A stretch of DNA of 51,462 nucleotides from an uncultured Nocardioidaceae bacterium (GCA_902805845.1 CADCUI010000009.1:1-51462), one strand, 5' to 3'. Shown: positions 38,469 to 48,686, counted from the stretch's first letter. Numbers and translations: made by a program. Notes: generated from the sequence alone by a model not told the origin.

Positions 38469-39707
38469 ATGACCTGGACCGCCGGAGACGGCCCCGGGCC
38501 GGTTCTCGGCGCGACACCTCCGGGCATGCCCGCCTACCCGCCGGCGCTCCCGCCCGCGCTGACGCGCAAGCACGGCGTCCGCGGCGTCCTGTTCACGGTC
38601 ATCGTCGCGGTCGCCCTCGTCGTGGGGGCAGTGATCCTCGCGCTGGTCTTCGTCGTCTCCGGGCGGCCGCAGGCGATCGCCGTCGGTTTCGTGCTGGCGC
38701 TGCTGCCGGTGGCGCCGCTGGTCCTGTGCTTCCTGTGGCTGGACCGCTACGAACCCGAACCCGTCCGACTGCTGGTCCTGTCGTTCTTCTGGGGAGCCGT
38801 CGCCGCGACGTCGGCAGCCCTTGCGCTGCAGTCGGTCGACCAGCTCGTCGGCCTCTCCGACGACATCGTGTCAGGGGCCGTGGTGGCCCCGTTCACCGAG
38901 GAGGCGACGAAGGGCGTCTTCGTGCTCCTGCTCCTGTGGTTCCGGCGCAACGTCATCAACGGCGTGCTCGACGGGCTGGTCTACGCCGGTCTTGTCGGCG
39001 TCGGATTCGCCTTCACCGAAAACATCCTTTACTTCGCCAGCGCCTACACCGGTGGTCCCGACTCCGGTCCGGGTGGGCTCGGCGCCGCCACCGGGCTCTT
39101 CGTGCTGCGCGGGATCTTCAGCCCCTTCGCGCACCCGCTCTTCACCTCCGCGATCGGCATCGGTGTCGGCCTGGCGGTCACCACGCGCCGCCCGGTGGTC
39201 CGGGTGGCGGCGCCGGCGGTCGGCTACCTCGTCGCGGTCGCCCTGCACGCGACCTGGAACGGCTCGGCTTTCCTTGCCGGTGGCCAGTTCTTCGTGCTGA
39301 CCTATCTCTTCGCGATGGTCCCCGGGTTTCTCCTGCTGGTCGGCATCGCGGTATGGGTGCGCCACCGGGAAGGTGCCACGCTGGCCCGCGCCCTGGACGA
39401 CCTCGCCTACCGCGGCTACCTCGACCCCTCCGAGGTGCCCTGGCTGGCGCGCCTCCCCGCCCGCCGTACCGCCCGGCGCAACGCCGCCCTCCGCGGCGGC
39501 CCCACCTTCGAGCGGCTGCTGCGTGAGTACCAGCAGCAGGCCATCGAGCTCGCGGCCCTCCACGACCGCGTCATGCGGGGCAACCCTCCGCAGGACTCCC
39601 ACCACCGGGGAGCGCTCATGGCGCAGCGGCTCGCCGCGCTGAGGGCGCACCTCATGCTGCCGCAGCTCCCGACCGGAGCGTCCTCGCGCCGAGGCGGGTG
39701 GGCATGA
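38469..39707 (+). CDS. PrsW-family intramembrane protease-like protein
   Basis: 412 residues from ATG 38469. Several membrane helices carry the conserved acidic and His motifs of PrsW: VAPFTEEATKGVFVLLLLW, AFTENILYF, SPFAHPLFTS and VALHATWNG. PrsW proteins are glutamic-type intramembrane peptidases; in Bacillus one cleaves the anti-sigma factor RsiW. The C-terminal 110 residues are cytoplasmic and Arg-rich (LRREYQQQ-like region). The stop overlaps the next start by ATGA, so it is translated together with the dynamin pair. That link suggests its target lies in membrane remodelling, by inference. Confidence 0.9.
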   Translation: MTWTAGDGPGPVLGATPPGMPAYPPALPPALTRKHGVRGVLFTVIVAVALVVGAVILALVFVVSGRPQAIAVGFVLALLPVAPLVLCFLWLDRYEPEPVRLLVLSFFWGAVAATSAALALQSVDQLVGLSDDIVSGAVVAPFTEEATKGVFVLLLLWFRRNVINGVLDGLVYAGLVGVGFAFTENILYFASAYTGGPDSGPGGLGAATGLFVLRGIFSPFAHPLFTSAIGIGVGLAVTTRRPVVRVAAPAVGYLVAVALHATWNGSAFLAGGQFFVLTYLFAMVPGFLLLVGIAVWVRHREGATLARALDDLAYRGYLDPSEVPWLARLPARRTARRNAALRGGPTFERLLREYQQQAIELAALHDRVMRGNPPQDSHHRGALMAQRLAALRAHLMLPQLPTGASSRRGGWA

Positions 39708-41434
39708 GCATTCCGGCCGGAGGAGCGCCGCTGCTGATCGTCGCGCTCGAGGAGCTGCGCGCCGCGCTCGGCGCCGTCGAGCTGCCGCTGGAGCTGCCCG
39801 ACGTCGCCGCGCAGCGCGCCGCCCGCCGGGAGATGCTGGGCCAGCTCGAGGACTACGTGCTGCCACGGCTGCGGCAGATCGAGGCGCCGCTGCTGGCCGT
39901 GGTGGGTGGCTCCACCGGCGCGGGCAAGTCGACGCTGGTGAACTCCGTGGTCGGCCGCAAGGTCAGCGAGCCCGGCGTGCTCCGACCCACCACCCGCTCC
40001 CCGGTGCTGGCGTTCAATCCCGCGGACGTGGGCTGGTTCGACGACGCGCGCATCCTGCCGGAGCTGGCACGCACCACCGCCGCCTCCACCGACCCCCGCT
40101 CGTTGCAGCTGGTGGCCGTCGAGGCGGTGCCCGCCGGCCTGGCCATCCTCGACGCACCGGACATCGACTCGGTCGAGGCCCGCAACCGGACACTGGCGAC
40201 CCAGCTGCTCGCCGCCGCGGACCTGTGGCTGTTCGTCACGTCCGCGGCGAGGTACGCCGACCAGGTGCCGTGGGACTTCCTGCGGTCCGCCGCCGAGCGC
40301 AGTGCAGCCGTGGCCATCGTCCTCGACCGCATCCCGCCCGGTGCGGAGCAGGAGGTCGCGGTCCATCTCCGCGAGATGCTCCAGCAGAGGGGGCTGGAGC
40401 GGTCGCCGTTGTTCACCGTCGGCGAGGGACGGGTGGACGAGGACGGCCGGCTGCCCGCCGCCGAGGTGGCCGAGGTCCGCGCCTGGCTCGAGGGGCTCGC
40501 CGCCGACGCCCACGCGCGCGCAGCCGTCGTCCGGCAGACGCTCGACGGGGCGGTCCGCTCGGTGGCACGCCGCTCGGAGGAGGTGGCGGCCGGCCACGCG
40601 GCACAGACCGACATGGTGCGGCGGCTGCGCACCGACGCGTTGCACGCCTACGACAAAGCCGTCCGCGAGGTGAGTGACGCCTCCGCCGACGGCAGCTTGC
40701 TCCGCGGTGAGGTGCTGGCCCGCTGGCAGGAGTTCGTCGGCACCGGCGAGCTGTTGCGGTCGCTGGAGTCGCGGGTCGGCTGGCTGCGGGATCGGGTCGG
40801 TGGCTGGCTGCGCGGAAAGCCGCAGCAGGTCGAGCGCGTGACGGTCGCGGTGGAGAGCGGGCTGGAGTCGCTGCTCATCGAGCACGCGGAGGCGGCCGCC
40901 GAGGACGCGCGACGCTCGTGGGCGTCGGTCGAGGCCGGCAAGCAGCTCCTCCGGGACGCCGAGGGCGACCTCGGCCGCGCGTCCCGCGACTTCCGGCGGC
41001 AGGCCGAGCGAGCCGTCCGCGACTGGCAGCAGAGCGTGCTGGAGATGGTCCGCACCGAGGGTGCCGACCGGCGTACCACCGCCCGGTTCCTGGCGTTCGG
41101 GGTCAACGGGCTGTCGGTCGCGCTCATGGTCGTGGTGTTCGCCCACACCGCCGGGGTGACCGGCGCGGAGGCCGGCATCGCCGGCGGCAGCGCGGTGCTC
41201 GGGCAGAAGCTGCTCGAGGCCGTCTTCGGCGACCAGGCCGTGCGCCGGCTCGCCGAGCTGGCGCGGAGCGACCTCGAGCAGCGGGTCGGTGAGCTGTACG
41301 GCAACGAGAGCAGTCGCTTCCTCGCCGTGCTCGACGCCCTGAGGCTCGAGGAGGACGCCACCGACCGGCTGCGCCGGGTCTCGGCGGAGGTCGACCGCGT
41401 GCGGCTGGCTCCCACGGGCGGTGACACCGCGTGA
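39704..41434 (+). CDS. Dynamin-like GTPase A (DynA-like)
   Basis: 576 residues from ATG 39704, overlapping the prsW stop. The P-loop GGSTGAGKST, switch-I Thr in LRPTTRSPV and G3 in ILDAPDID are intact. The G4 motif, normally N/T-K-x-D, reads VLDRIPPG, so base specificity is altered or lost. Helical regions follow, and two membrane spans near the C-terminus (FGVNGLSVALMVVVFAHTAG, GSAVLGQKLLEAV). It probably assembles with the next protein on membrane, as Streptomyces DynA and DynB do at sporulation septa. Confidence 0.85.
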   Translation: MSIPAGGAPLLIVALEELRAALGAVELPLELPDVAAQRAARREMLGQLEDYVLPRLRQIEAPLLAVVGGSTGAGKSTLVNSVVGRKVSEPGVLRPTTRSPVLAFNPADVGWFDDARILPELARTTAASTDPRSLQLVAVEAVPAGLAILDAPDIDSVEARNRTLATQLLAAADLWLFVTSAARYADQVPWDFLRSAAERSAAVAIVLDRIPPGAEQEVAVHLREMLQQRGLERSPLFTVGEGRVDEDGRLPAAEVAEVRAWLEGLAADAHARAAVVRQTLDGAVRSVARRSEEVAAGHAAQTDMVRRLRTDALHAYDKAVREVSDASADGSLLRGEVLARWQEFVGTGELLRSLESRVGWLRDRVGGWLRGKPQQVERVTVAVESGLESLLIEHAEAAAEDARRSWASVEAGKQLLRDAEGDLGRASRDFRRQAERAVRDWQQSVLEMVRTEGADRRTTARFLAFGVNGLSVALMVVVFAHTAGVTGAEAGIAGGSAVLGQKLLEAVFGDQAVRRLAELARSDLEQRVGELYGNESSRFLAVLDALRLEEDATDRLRRVSAEVDRVRLAPTGGDTA

Positions 41435-43068
41435 CCTCGCTGGTGGCGGGCGTCCGCAAGCTCGCCGGACGTGGCGGTCCCTCGCCGATCGCGGACCGGC
41501 TGACTGCCCTCGACGAGGCCGTCGCCGCTGGTCGGGGAAGGCTCGACGACCGCCTCCTCGAGCGCGCCGGGTCCGTCGTACGCCGCGCCGAGGGGCGGCT
41601 GGCGTTGTCAGGCGACCACACCGTCATCGCCCTCGGCGGTGCGACCGGGTCGGGCAAGTCCTCGACGTTCAACGCACTCTCGGGCGTGCCGATCGCCGCG
41701 GTGAGCGTTCGTCGCCCCACCACCTCGGCCACCACGGGAGCCGTCTGGGGGGCCGAGGACGGCGCGGAGGTCCTGGAGTGGCTGGGGGTCCAGCGTCGCC
41801 ACCGGGTCGAGACGAGTCCCGGTGAGCTCGACGGCCTGGTGCTGCTCGACCTGCCCGACCACGACTCGACCGAGGTCGCCCACCACCTCGAGGTCGACCG
41901 GCTCGTGCAGCTCGTCGACATGCTCGTCTGGGTGCTCGACCCGCAGAAGTACGCCGACGCCGCGCTGCACGAGCGCTACCTCCGGCCGCTGGCCACGCAC
42001 CGCGACGTCATGATCGTCGTCCTCAACCACATCGACGAGGTCCCTGCGGAGCGCCGGGACGAGATGGTCGCGGACCTGCGCCGCCTCCTGGAGGAGGACG
42101 GCCTCGCCGGCGTGCCGGTCCTGGCCACGTCCGCGGTGAGCGGACAGGGCATCGACGAGCTGCGTCGGCTGGTGGCCGGCCGCGTCCGGGAGAAGCGTGC
42201 CGCCGCGGCGAGGCTGGCGGCGGACGTGTCCGCGGTCGCCGCGGAGCTGCAGGAGCACAACGGCACCGCCGACCCCGGACGCCTCGAACGGGTGGAGCGA
42301 GGCGAGCTCGTCGACGCGTTCGCCGACGCGGCGGGCGTGCCCACCGTGACACGGGCGGTCGAGCGGTCGGTCGCCCGGCGGGGGAGTCAGCACACCGGCT
42401 GGCCCATCACGGCGTGGCTGGGCAAGCTCCGTCCGGACCCTTTGAAGCGGCTCCACCTCGACCTCGGCGAGTCGGGCCGGGAGCTGACCGGGCTGGGACG
42501 AGCCTCGGTCCCGGAGCCGACGCGCGTGCAGCGGGCCCGCGTCGACACCGCGGTGCGCGCAGCCGCCGATCGGGTGGGGTCCCAGCTGACGCCTGCCTGG
42601 TCCGACTCCGTGCGGCGGGCCTCGGTGTCGCAGCTCGACGACCTCAACGACGCGCTCGACCGGGCCGTGGTCGGCACCGACCTGGGCGCGTCGCGGACGC
42701 CGCTGTGGTGGCGGCTGGCCCGTCTCCTGCAGCTGCTGTTCGCGCTGGCGCTCGTGGTCGGGCTGCTGTGGCTCGGGGCTCTGGCGGTCCTGGGCTACCT
42801 GCAGATGCCGCAGCCCGCGACGCCGCAGGAGTACGGGCTGCCGCTGCCCACCCTGCTCGTCCTGGGCGGGTTGGTCGGCGGGTTGGCGCTCGCGGTGATC
42901 GGCCGCATCGTCAACGGGCTCGTCGCCCGGTCCAGGGCCCGCGCGGCCGAACGCCGGCTGCGGGGGGCGATCGGCGAGGTCGCCGACCGGCTCGTGGTGG
43001 CGCCGATCGACACCGAGATCACGGCGTACTCCGAGGTGCGCGGCTCCCTGCAGCGCGCCCTCCGCTGA
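41431..43068 (+). CDS. Dynamin-like GTPase B (DynB/YfjP-like)
   Basis: 545 residues from GTG 41431, overlapping the previous stop (GTGA). GTPase motifs are complete: P-loop GGATGSGKSS, switch-I Thr in RRPTTSATTG, G3 DLPDHDS, G4 VLNHIDEV. Then a helical domain and two membrane helices (LLFALALVVGLLWLGALAVL, VLGGLVGGLALAVIG). It is the fully canonical partner of the degenerate upstream GTPase. The stop codon lies in the first unit of a 22-bp tandem repeat. Together the pair should remodel membrane at division or envelope damage. Confidence 0.9.
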   Translation: MTSLVAGVRKLAGRGGPSPIADRLTALDEAVAAGRGRLDDRLLERAGSVVRRAEGRLALSGDHTVIALGGATGSGKSSTFNALSGVPIAAVSVRRPTTSATTGAVWGAEDGAEVLEWLGVQRRHRVETSPGELDGLVLLDLPDHDSTEVAHHLEVDRLVQLVDMLVWVLDPQKYADAALHERYLRPLATHRDVMIVVLNHIDEVPAERRDEMVADLRRLLEEDGLAGVPVLATSAVSGQGIDELRRLVAGRVREKRAAAARLAADVSAVAAELQEHNGTADPGRLERVERGELVDAFADAAGVPTVTRAVERSVARRGSQHTGWPITAWLGKLRPDPLKRLHLDLGESGRELTGLGRASVPEPTRVQRARVDTAVRAAADRVGSQLTPAWSDSVRRASVSQLDDLNDALDRAVVGTDLGASRTPLWWRLARLLQLLFALALVVGLLWLGALAVLGYLQMPQPATPQEYGLPLPTLLVLGGLVGGLALAVIGRIVNGLVARSRARAAERRLRGAIGEVADRLVVAPIDTEITAYSEVRGSLQRALR

Positions 43069-43154
43069 CCCGCCCTTCATGTCTGCCCGACCCGCCCTTC
43101 ATGTCTGCCCGACCCGCCCTCGATGTCTGGTCGACCCGCCCGTCGTGCACGTCG
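43067..43154. repeat. Four tandem 22-bp units after the dynamin operon
   Basis: Units start at 43067, 43089, 43111 and 43133, each GACCCGCCC followed by a more variable half. The first two are identical (second half TTCATGTCTGCCC); the third and fourth diverge. The repeat begins inside the dynB stop codon. No known element; not a CRISPR (no distinct spacers). The remaining gap to 43284 shows nothing else. Confidence 0.9.
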
Positions 43155-43283
43155 AACGCCGCAACCCGTCCACAGGCTGAGGCCGGTGGCGACTTCTGCA
43201 CGGCCCGGGTACGACGCCTCGCCCCCAGCGCCGCCTGGGGCGCACCTTGGTGCTCGCAGAGTCGACCGACGAATCGAGGAGCT

Positions 43284-43754
43284 ATGAACGACACCTTCGT
43301 GACCTTCCACGGCTGGGCCGGGAGCGAGGTCCGGCACCGCGTCGCCAAGGACGTCAGTGTTGCCACCGTCCGCGTCGCCGTGACGCCACGGCTCAAGCGA
43401 GACGGCGAGTGGGTGGACGGCGAGACCGCGTGGTACTCCGTGACCGCCTGGCGGACCCTGGCCGACCACCTGCGTGACTCGGTGCGCAAGGGCGACCCCG
43501 TCGTCGTCCACGGCCGGCTCCGCACCGAGACCTGGACACCTGACGAGGGGCCCTCCAGCACCACCCTGCAGGTGGAGGCGAGCCTCATCGGCCACGACCT
43601 CACGCGCGGGATCAGCCACTTCATCAAGGCGCCAAGGCCCGATCGGAGGCCCGACGACGTCGACGACCAGGCAACCGACGCGACCGAGCCCGACGACACG
43701 CGGGGCGTCGACCCACAGGCGGCCGAGGCGTCAGGTGGCCATCTGGCGGCGTGA
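43284..43754 (+). CDS. ssb: Single-stranded DNA-binding protein, SsbB-like paralogue
   Basis: 156 residues from ATG 43284, with GAGGAG nearby. The OB fold has DTFVTFHGWAGSEVRHRVAK, a basic strand, EWVDGETAWYSVTAWRTLAD and KGDPVVVHGRLRTETW. The C-terminus ends EASGGHLAA: the acidic tip (usually DDDIPF) that recruits partner proteins is missing. In Streptomyces the paralogue SsbB, needed for chromosome segregation during sporulation, also lacks that tip. Here it lies downstream of the dynamin operon. The main SSB should be elsewhere. Confidence 0.9.
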   Translation: MNDTFVTFHGWAGSEVRHRVAKDVSVATVRVAVTPRLKRDGEWVDGETAWYSVTAWRTLADHLRDSVRKGDPVVVHGRLRTETWTPDEGPSSTTLQVEASLIGHDLTRGISHFIKAPRPDRRPDDVDDQATDATEPDDTRGVDPQAAEASGGHLAA

Positions 43755-43873
43755 CGAGCCGCGGTGCCGGCCTGGTGACCGGCGTTGGTCCGCGTCGCGT
43801 CGGGCGGGCGACGTCCTTCCCAGGCGGGCCGAGAGCGCTCACGACCGATGGGGGAGATGGCCGGCCAGCCACG

Positions 43874-43879
43874 TAGGCT
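43874..43879 (+). promoter_or_regulatory. Leaderless -10 of ettA
   Basis: TAGGCT lies 8 nt before ATG 43888; no ribosome-binding site and no clear -35. Confidence 0.35.
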
Positions 43880-43887
43880 TGTCGATC

Positions 43888-45570
<1,683 letters not shown>

Positions 45571-45575
45571 CCGGA

Positions 45576-45619
45576 CGAACCGCCGCCCTCCGCGCAGCAC
45601 CTGCACGAAGGGCGGTTCG
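45576..45619. terminator. Bidirectional terminator-like hairpin between ettA and the thiolase gene
   Basis: CGAACCGCC (45576-45584) and GGCGGTTCG (45611-45619) are complementary, with inner CCCT/AGGG also able to pair around a bulge. It lies between two convergent stops. Confidence 0.6.
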
Positions 45620-45629
45620 ATGAGCAGGG

Positions 45630-46847
45630 TCAGCTCAGGCGCTCGAGCACGATGGCCATGCCCTGGCCGCCGCCGACGCACAGCGTGACGAGTCCGAACT
45701 GCTTGTCGTGGTGCTGCAGTGCGTTGACCATCGTCGCCTGCAGTCGCGCGCCGGTCATGCCGAACGGGTGACCGACCGCGATCGACCCGCCATTGATGTT
45801 GAGCCTGTCGATGTCGATCCCCAGCTCCTTGTAGGAGGGGATGACCTGGGCGGCGAACGCCTCGTTGATCTCGACGAGGTCCATGTCGTCGATTCCCATG
45901 CCGGCATGGCGCAGCGCCTGCCGGGTGGCCTCGACCGGTCCCATGCCCATGATCTCCGGTGACAGCGCGGTGAGACCCGTGGACACGATGCGGGCCAGCG
46001 GCGTCAACCCGAGCTCGGCGGCCTTGGTGTCCGACATGACGACGACGGCTGCGGCGCCGTCGTTGAGCGGACAGCAGTTGCCGGCGGTGACGATGCCATC
46101 GGGGCGGAACACCGGCTTCAGCTGCGACACCTGCTCGTAGGTCACGCCGACCCGGGGGCCGTCGTCAGCGGTCACCACTGAGCCGTCGGGAAGCGTCACC
46201 GGGGTGATCTCCTTGGCCCAGAAGCCGTTCGTGATGGCCTTCTCGGCGAGGTTCTGGCTGCGCACTCCGAACTCGTCCGCCTCCTCCCGCGTGACTCCCT
46301 TGACCTGGGCGACGTTCTCCGCGGTCTGCCCCATGGAGATGTAGATGTCAGGCAGCGTGCCGTCCTGACGCGGGTCCGCCCACGTGTGACCGCCCTGCTC
46401 GAAGGCGTCGGTGCGCTCGGAGGCTGCGGCGAACCTGGGGTTGCGGGTGTCGGGGAGGTGGTCGGAGGTGCCCTTGGCGTACCGGGAGACCGCCTCGACG
46501 CCGGCGCTGATGAAGACGTCGCCCTCACCGGCCTTGATCGCGTGGAACGCCATCCGGGAGGTCTGCACCGACGAGGAGCAGTAGCGGGTGAGCGTGGTGC
46601 CGGGCACGTGGTCGAGGCCGAGGAGCACCGCGACGACGCGACCCATGTTGTTGCCGGCCTCGCCCCCCGGAAGACCGCAGCCGAGCATCAGGTCGTTGAT
46701 GTCTCCGGTGTCGAGCGCCGGCACCTTGTCCAGTGCCGCCTGCACCATCTGCGCGGCCAGGTCGTCGGGTCGCAGGTCCTTGAGCGACCCCTTGTTGGCG
46801 CGGCCGATGGGTGAGCGTGCTGTCGAAACGATCACTGCCTCGGGCAT
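45630..46847 (-). CDS. Acetyl-CoA C-acyltransferase (thiolase)
   Basis: 405 residues from ATG 46847, with GGAGA upstream; an extension to 47486 is antisense to the thioesterase gene. The acyl-accepting Cys90 is in LTRYCSSSVQT, His360 is in AVGHPFGMTGAR and Cys390 in TLCVGGGQGMA, a complete active site. It begins EAVIVSTARSPIGRANKGSL, typical of degradative thiolases. It cleaves 3-ketoacyl-CoA in fatty-acid degradation, or condenses acetyl-CoA in the reverse direction. No beta-oxidation partner is adjacent. It is divergent from the thioesterase gene. Confidence 0.95.
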   Translation of the reverse strand: MPEAVIVSTARSPIGRANKGSLKDLRPDDLAAQMVQAALDKVPALDTGDINDLMLGCGLPGGEAGNNMGRVVAVLLGLDHVPGTTLTRYCSSSVQTSRMAFHAIKAGEGDVFISAGVEAVSRYAKGTSDHLPDTRNPRFAAASERTDAFEQGGHTWADPRQDGTLPDIYISMGQTAENVAQVKGVTREEADEFGVRSQNLAEKAITNGFWAKEITPVTLPDGSVVTADDGPRVGVTYEQVSQLKPVFRPDGIVTAGNCCPLNDGAAAVVVMSDTKAAELGLTPLARIVSTGLTALSPEIMGMGPVEATRQALRHAGMGIDDMDLVEINEAFAAQVIPSYKELGIDIDRLNINGGSIAVGHPFGMTGARLQATMVNALQHHDKQFGLVTLCVGGGQGMAIVLERLS

Positions 46848-46958
46848 CAGCTGTGGTCTCCGTTCGTACGTCGGCGACGCCTCGTGATCACCGTCGGCAC
46901 GAGGACGAGGAGTCAGCCTAGTGGGACGCGGCCCAACCCGTTCTGCGAGCATTCGCGG

Positions 46959-47840
46959 GTGACCCGACACCGCTACCAGTGCCCGCTCCGCTGGGCGGAC
47001 ATGGACCAGCTGGGTCATGTCAACAACGTCGCCTACGTCGACTACCTCCAGGAGGCCCGCGTCGACATGCTGCGTGTGCATCCTCCGACGCCGGGCGGCG
47101 AGGCACTCGCCTCGGGCGTCGTCGTGGTGCGTCAGGAGGTGCAATACCTCTCGCCGCTCGTGTTCCGCCAGGAGCCGGTCGGCATCGAGATGTGGGTGAC
47201 CGAGGTTCGCGCCGCCGCGTTCACCATGGCCTACGAGGTCTACGACGACCTGCCCGAGGGACGCCGCGTCTACGTCCGCGCCCGGTCGGTGCTCACGCCG
47301 TACGACTTCGAGCGGGAGCGTCCCCGCCGCCTGACCGCGGACGAGCGGCACGTGCTGTCCCGCTTCGTCGACCCTGCGCCGGCCCCGTTGACGCCCACCG
47401 TGGCGGTGGACGAGACGACCGCGGAGGAGCGGCAGCACCGTTACCGCTGCGCCGTGCGCTTCTCCGACGTCGACGCCTATCGCCACGTCAACAACGTGAC
47501 CTACTTCGAGTACTACCAGGAGGCGCGCATCGGGCTGCTCGCGTCCCTCGGACGGTTGGGCGGCGGGCCGGCGGACCTGTTCGGGGTGGTCGTGGCCCAG
47601 GCCGATGTCGACTACCGGCGGCCGATGTTCTTCCGTGAGGAGGCCTACGCCGTCGAGACGTGGGTGTCGCGGGTGGGTGGAGCGTCGTTCGTCGTGGACG
47701 GCCAGATCCTCGACGGCGGTGAGCTTCTCTCGCGTTCACGGATCGCCATGGTCGCCTTCGACCCGGCGACGCAGCGGCCGCGCCCGCTCACGGACCAGCA
47801 GCGCGCGTCCTTGCTCGGGGCCCCGCGTCGAGAGCCGTGA
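46959..47840 (+). CDS. Acyl-CoA thioesterase with two hotdog domains
   Basis: 293 residues from GTG 46959; an earlier GTG at 46884 adds 25 unrelated residues. The two halves repeat the same motif: RWADMDQLGHVNNVAYVDYL, then EAR, in the first and RFSDVDAYRHVNNVTYFEYY, then EAR, in the second. The Asp and His-Val-Asn-Asn residues are those of 4-hydroxybenzoyl-CoA-type thioesterases. The tandem fold replaces a dimer of single domains. It hydrolyses acyl-CoA in the cytoplasm. Next to a thiolase gene, it may belong to fatty-acid breakdown, by inference. Confidence 0.9.
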   Translation: MTRHRYQCPLRWADMDQLGHVNNVAYVDYLQEARVDMLRVHPPTPGGEALASGVVVVRQEVQYLSPLVFRQEPVGIEMWVTEVRAAAFTMAYEVYDDLPEGRRVYVRARSVLTPYDFERERPRRLTADERHVLSRFVDPAPAPLTPTVAVDETTAEERQHRYRCAVRFSDVDAYRHVNNVTYFEYYQEARIGLLASLGRLGGGPADLFGVVVAQADVDYRRPMFFREEAYAVETWVSRVGGASFVVDGQILDGGELLSRSRIAMVAFDPATQRPRPLTDQQRASLLGAPRREP

Positions 47841-47846
47841 GAAGCG

Positions 47847-47879
47847 AGCCCCCGCCCATGTCGACCATGGGCGGGGGCT
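47847..47879 (+). terminator. Strong hairpin after the thioesterase gene
   Basis: AGCCCCCGCCCATG (47847-47860) and CATGGGCGGGGGCT (47866-47879) form a perfect 14-bp stem with loop TCGAC, 7 nt after the stop. No T-tract. Confidence 0.8.
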
Positions 47880-47983
47880 GCCGGGTCCCCCACCCGTTGA
47901 GAACCGCGCGTACCCCCGAAGGCGGCTCGACCTCCGACGCTAGGCCGCCCGTCCGACAGGGTCAACGCCAGGCGGGGCACGCA

Positions 47984-48005
47984 AGGTAAAGACTTGGGCT
48001 TACCT
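47984..48005. promoter_or_regulatory. Inverted repeat AGGTAA-N10-TTACCT upstream of the SipW-type protein gene
   Basis: Arms at 47984-47989 and 48000-48005. The spacing does not fit an IdeR box (AGGT and ACCT are 14 nt apart, not 7). It may bind an unknown regulator. The 245-nt region 47880-48124 is otherwise without a gene. Confidence 0.35.
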
Positions 48006-48124
48006 GAGGAGAACCGTCGAATCTTTGCTCAGGTGCCGCCCGCGGCCGCCGATGGGTAGCCCGGTTGCTGCTCGGAGCGACCCCTCCGGCGTGGGCCGGG
48101 GCGAACCGGTGCGAGGTGAGCGGC

Positions 48125-48664
48125 GTGCGGAAGGCAACCAAGGGAGTCCTCGGGCTCGCCGTGGGTGCTGCGCTGCTCGGTGGCTCCGGGACGCTGGCCT
48201 ACTGGAGCGACAGCAGACCCATCGGGGGTGGCGCGATCACCAGCGGCCACCTCGCGATCGTCACCGACGCCACCAACACAGGTTGCGCCAGCTGGATGCT
48301 CGACACCGGGGAGGCTCCGCCGCAGACCTATGCCGTGGGCAACCGGCTCGTGCCCGGCGACGTCCTCACCCGGAGCTGCGCCTTCACCGTGGACGCCAGC
48401 GGCAACCACCTGCGGGCCACCGTGGGCATCTCCGGGGTCAGCTTCTCGGGGGCCGCCGGGAACTTCGGAGGCAAGCTCACCGCGACGGTCTCGGCGGTCC
48501 GGCTCAACGGCAGCCCCGTCACCAGCTTCACCGAGGCTGCCGACGGCGCCACGCTCTCCGCCAGCGTCACCGTCACCTTCGACTCGACCGCCGGAAACAC
48601 GACCCAGAACCTCACGACGTTCCTCGACACGCTCACCCTGACCGCCACGCAGGTGCACGCCTGA
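48125..48664 (+). CDS. Alternate-signal-peptide (SipW-type) secreted protein, TasA/camelysin-like
   Basis: 179 residues from GTG 48125, with GAGGTGAG just upstream; GTG 48116 is an alternative. The N-terminus VRKATKGVLGLAVGAALLGG, followed by GTLAYWSDS, is the signal recognised by SipW-type peptidases: a hydrophobic run ending T-x-A-Y-W-S-D. The mature domain (SGHLAIVTDATNTGCASWML, LVPGDVLTRSCAFTV) has two Cys and a beta-rich pattern like TasA fibres. SipW and TapA homologues are not in the window. It probably forms or caps surface filaments, by inference. Confidence 0.8.
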   Translation: MRKATKGVLGLAVGAALLGGSGTLAYWSDSRPIGGGAITSGHLAIVTDATNTGCASWMLDTGEAPPQTYAVGNRLVPGDVLTRSCAFTVDASGNHLRATVGISGVSFSGAAGNFGGKLTATVSAVRLNGSPVTSFTEAADGATLSASVTVTFDSTAGNTTQNLTTFLDTLTLTATQVHA

Positions 48665-48686
48665 GACAGCGTTGGGGAAATGAGAC

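Noticed and set aside
43067-43154. CRISPR array
   Set aside because: Units are contiguous 22-mers with no unique spacers and no cas genes nearby.
45630-47486. Longer N-terminus for the thiolase (to 47486)
   Set aside because: The added 213 residues are antisense to the thioesterase gene; thiolases begin at the Met at 46847.
47984-48005. IdeR/DtxR iron box
   Set aside because: Arms AGGT and ACCT are 14 nt apart instead of 7, and the inner bases do not fit the consensus.
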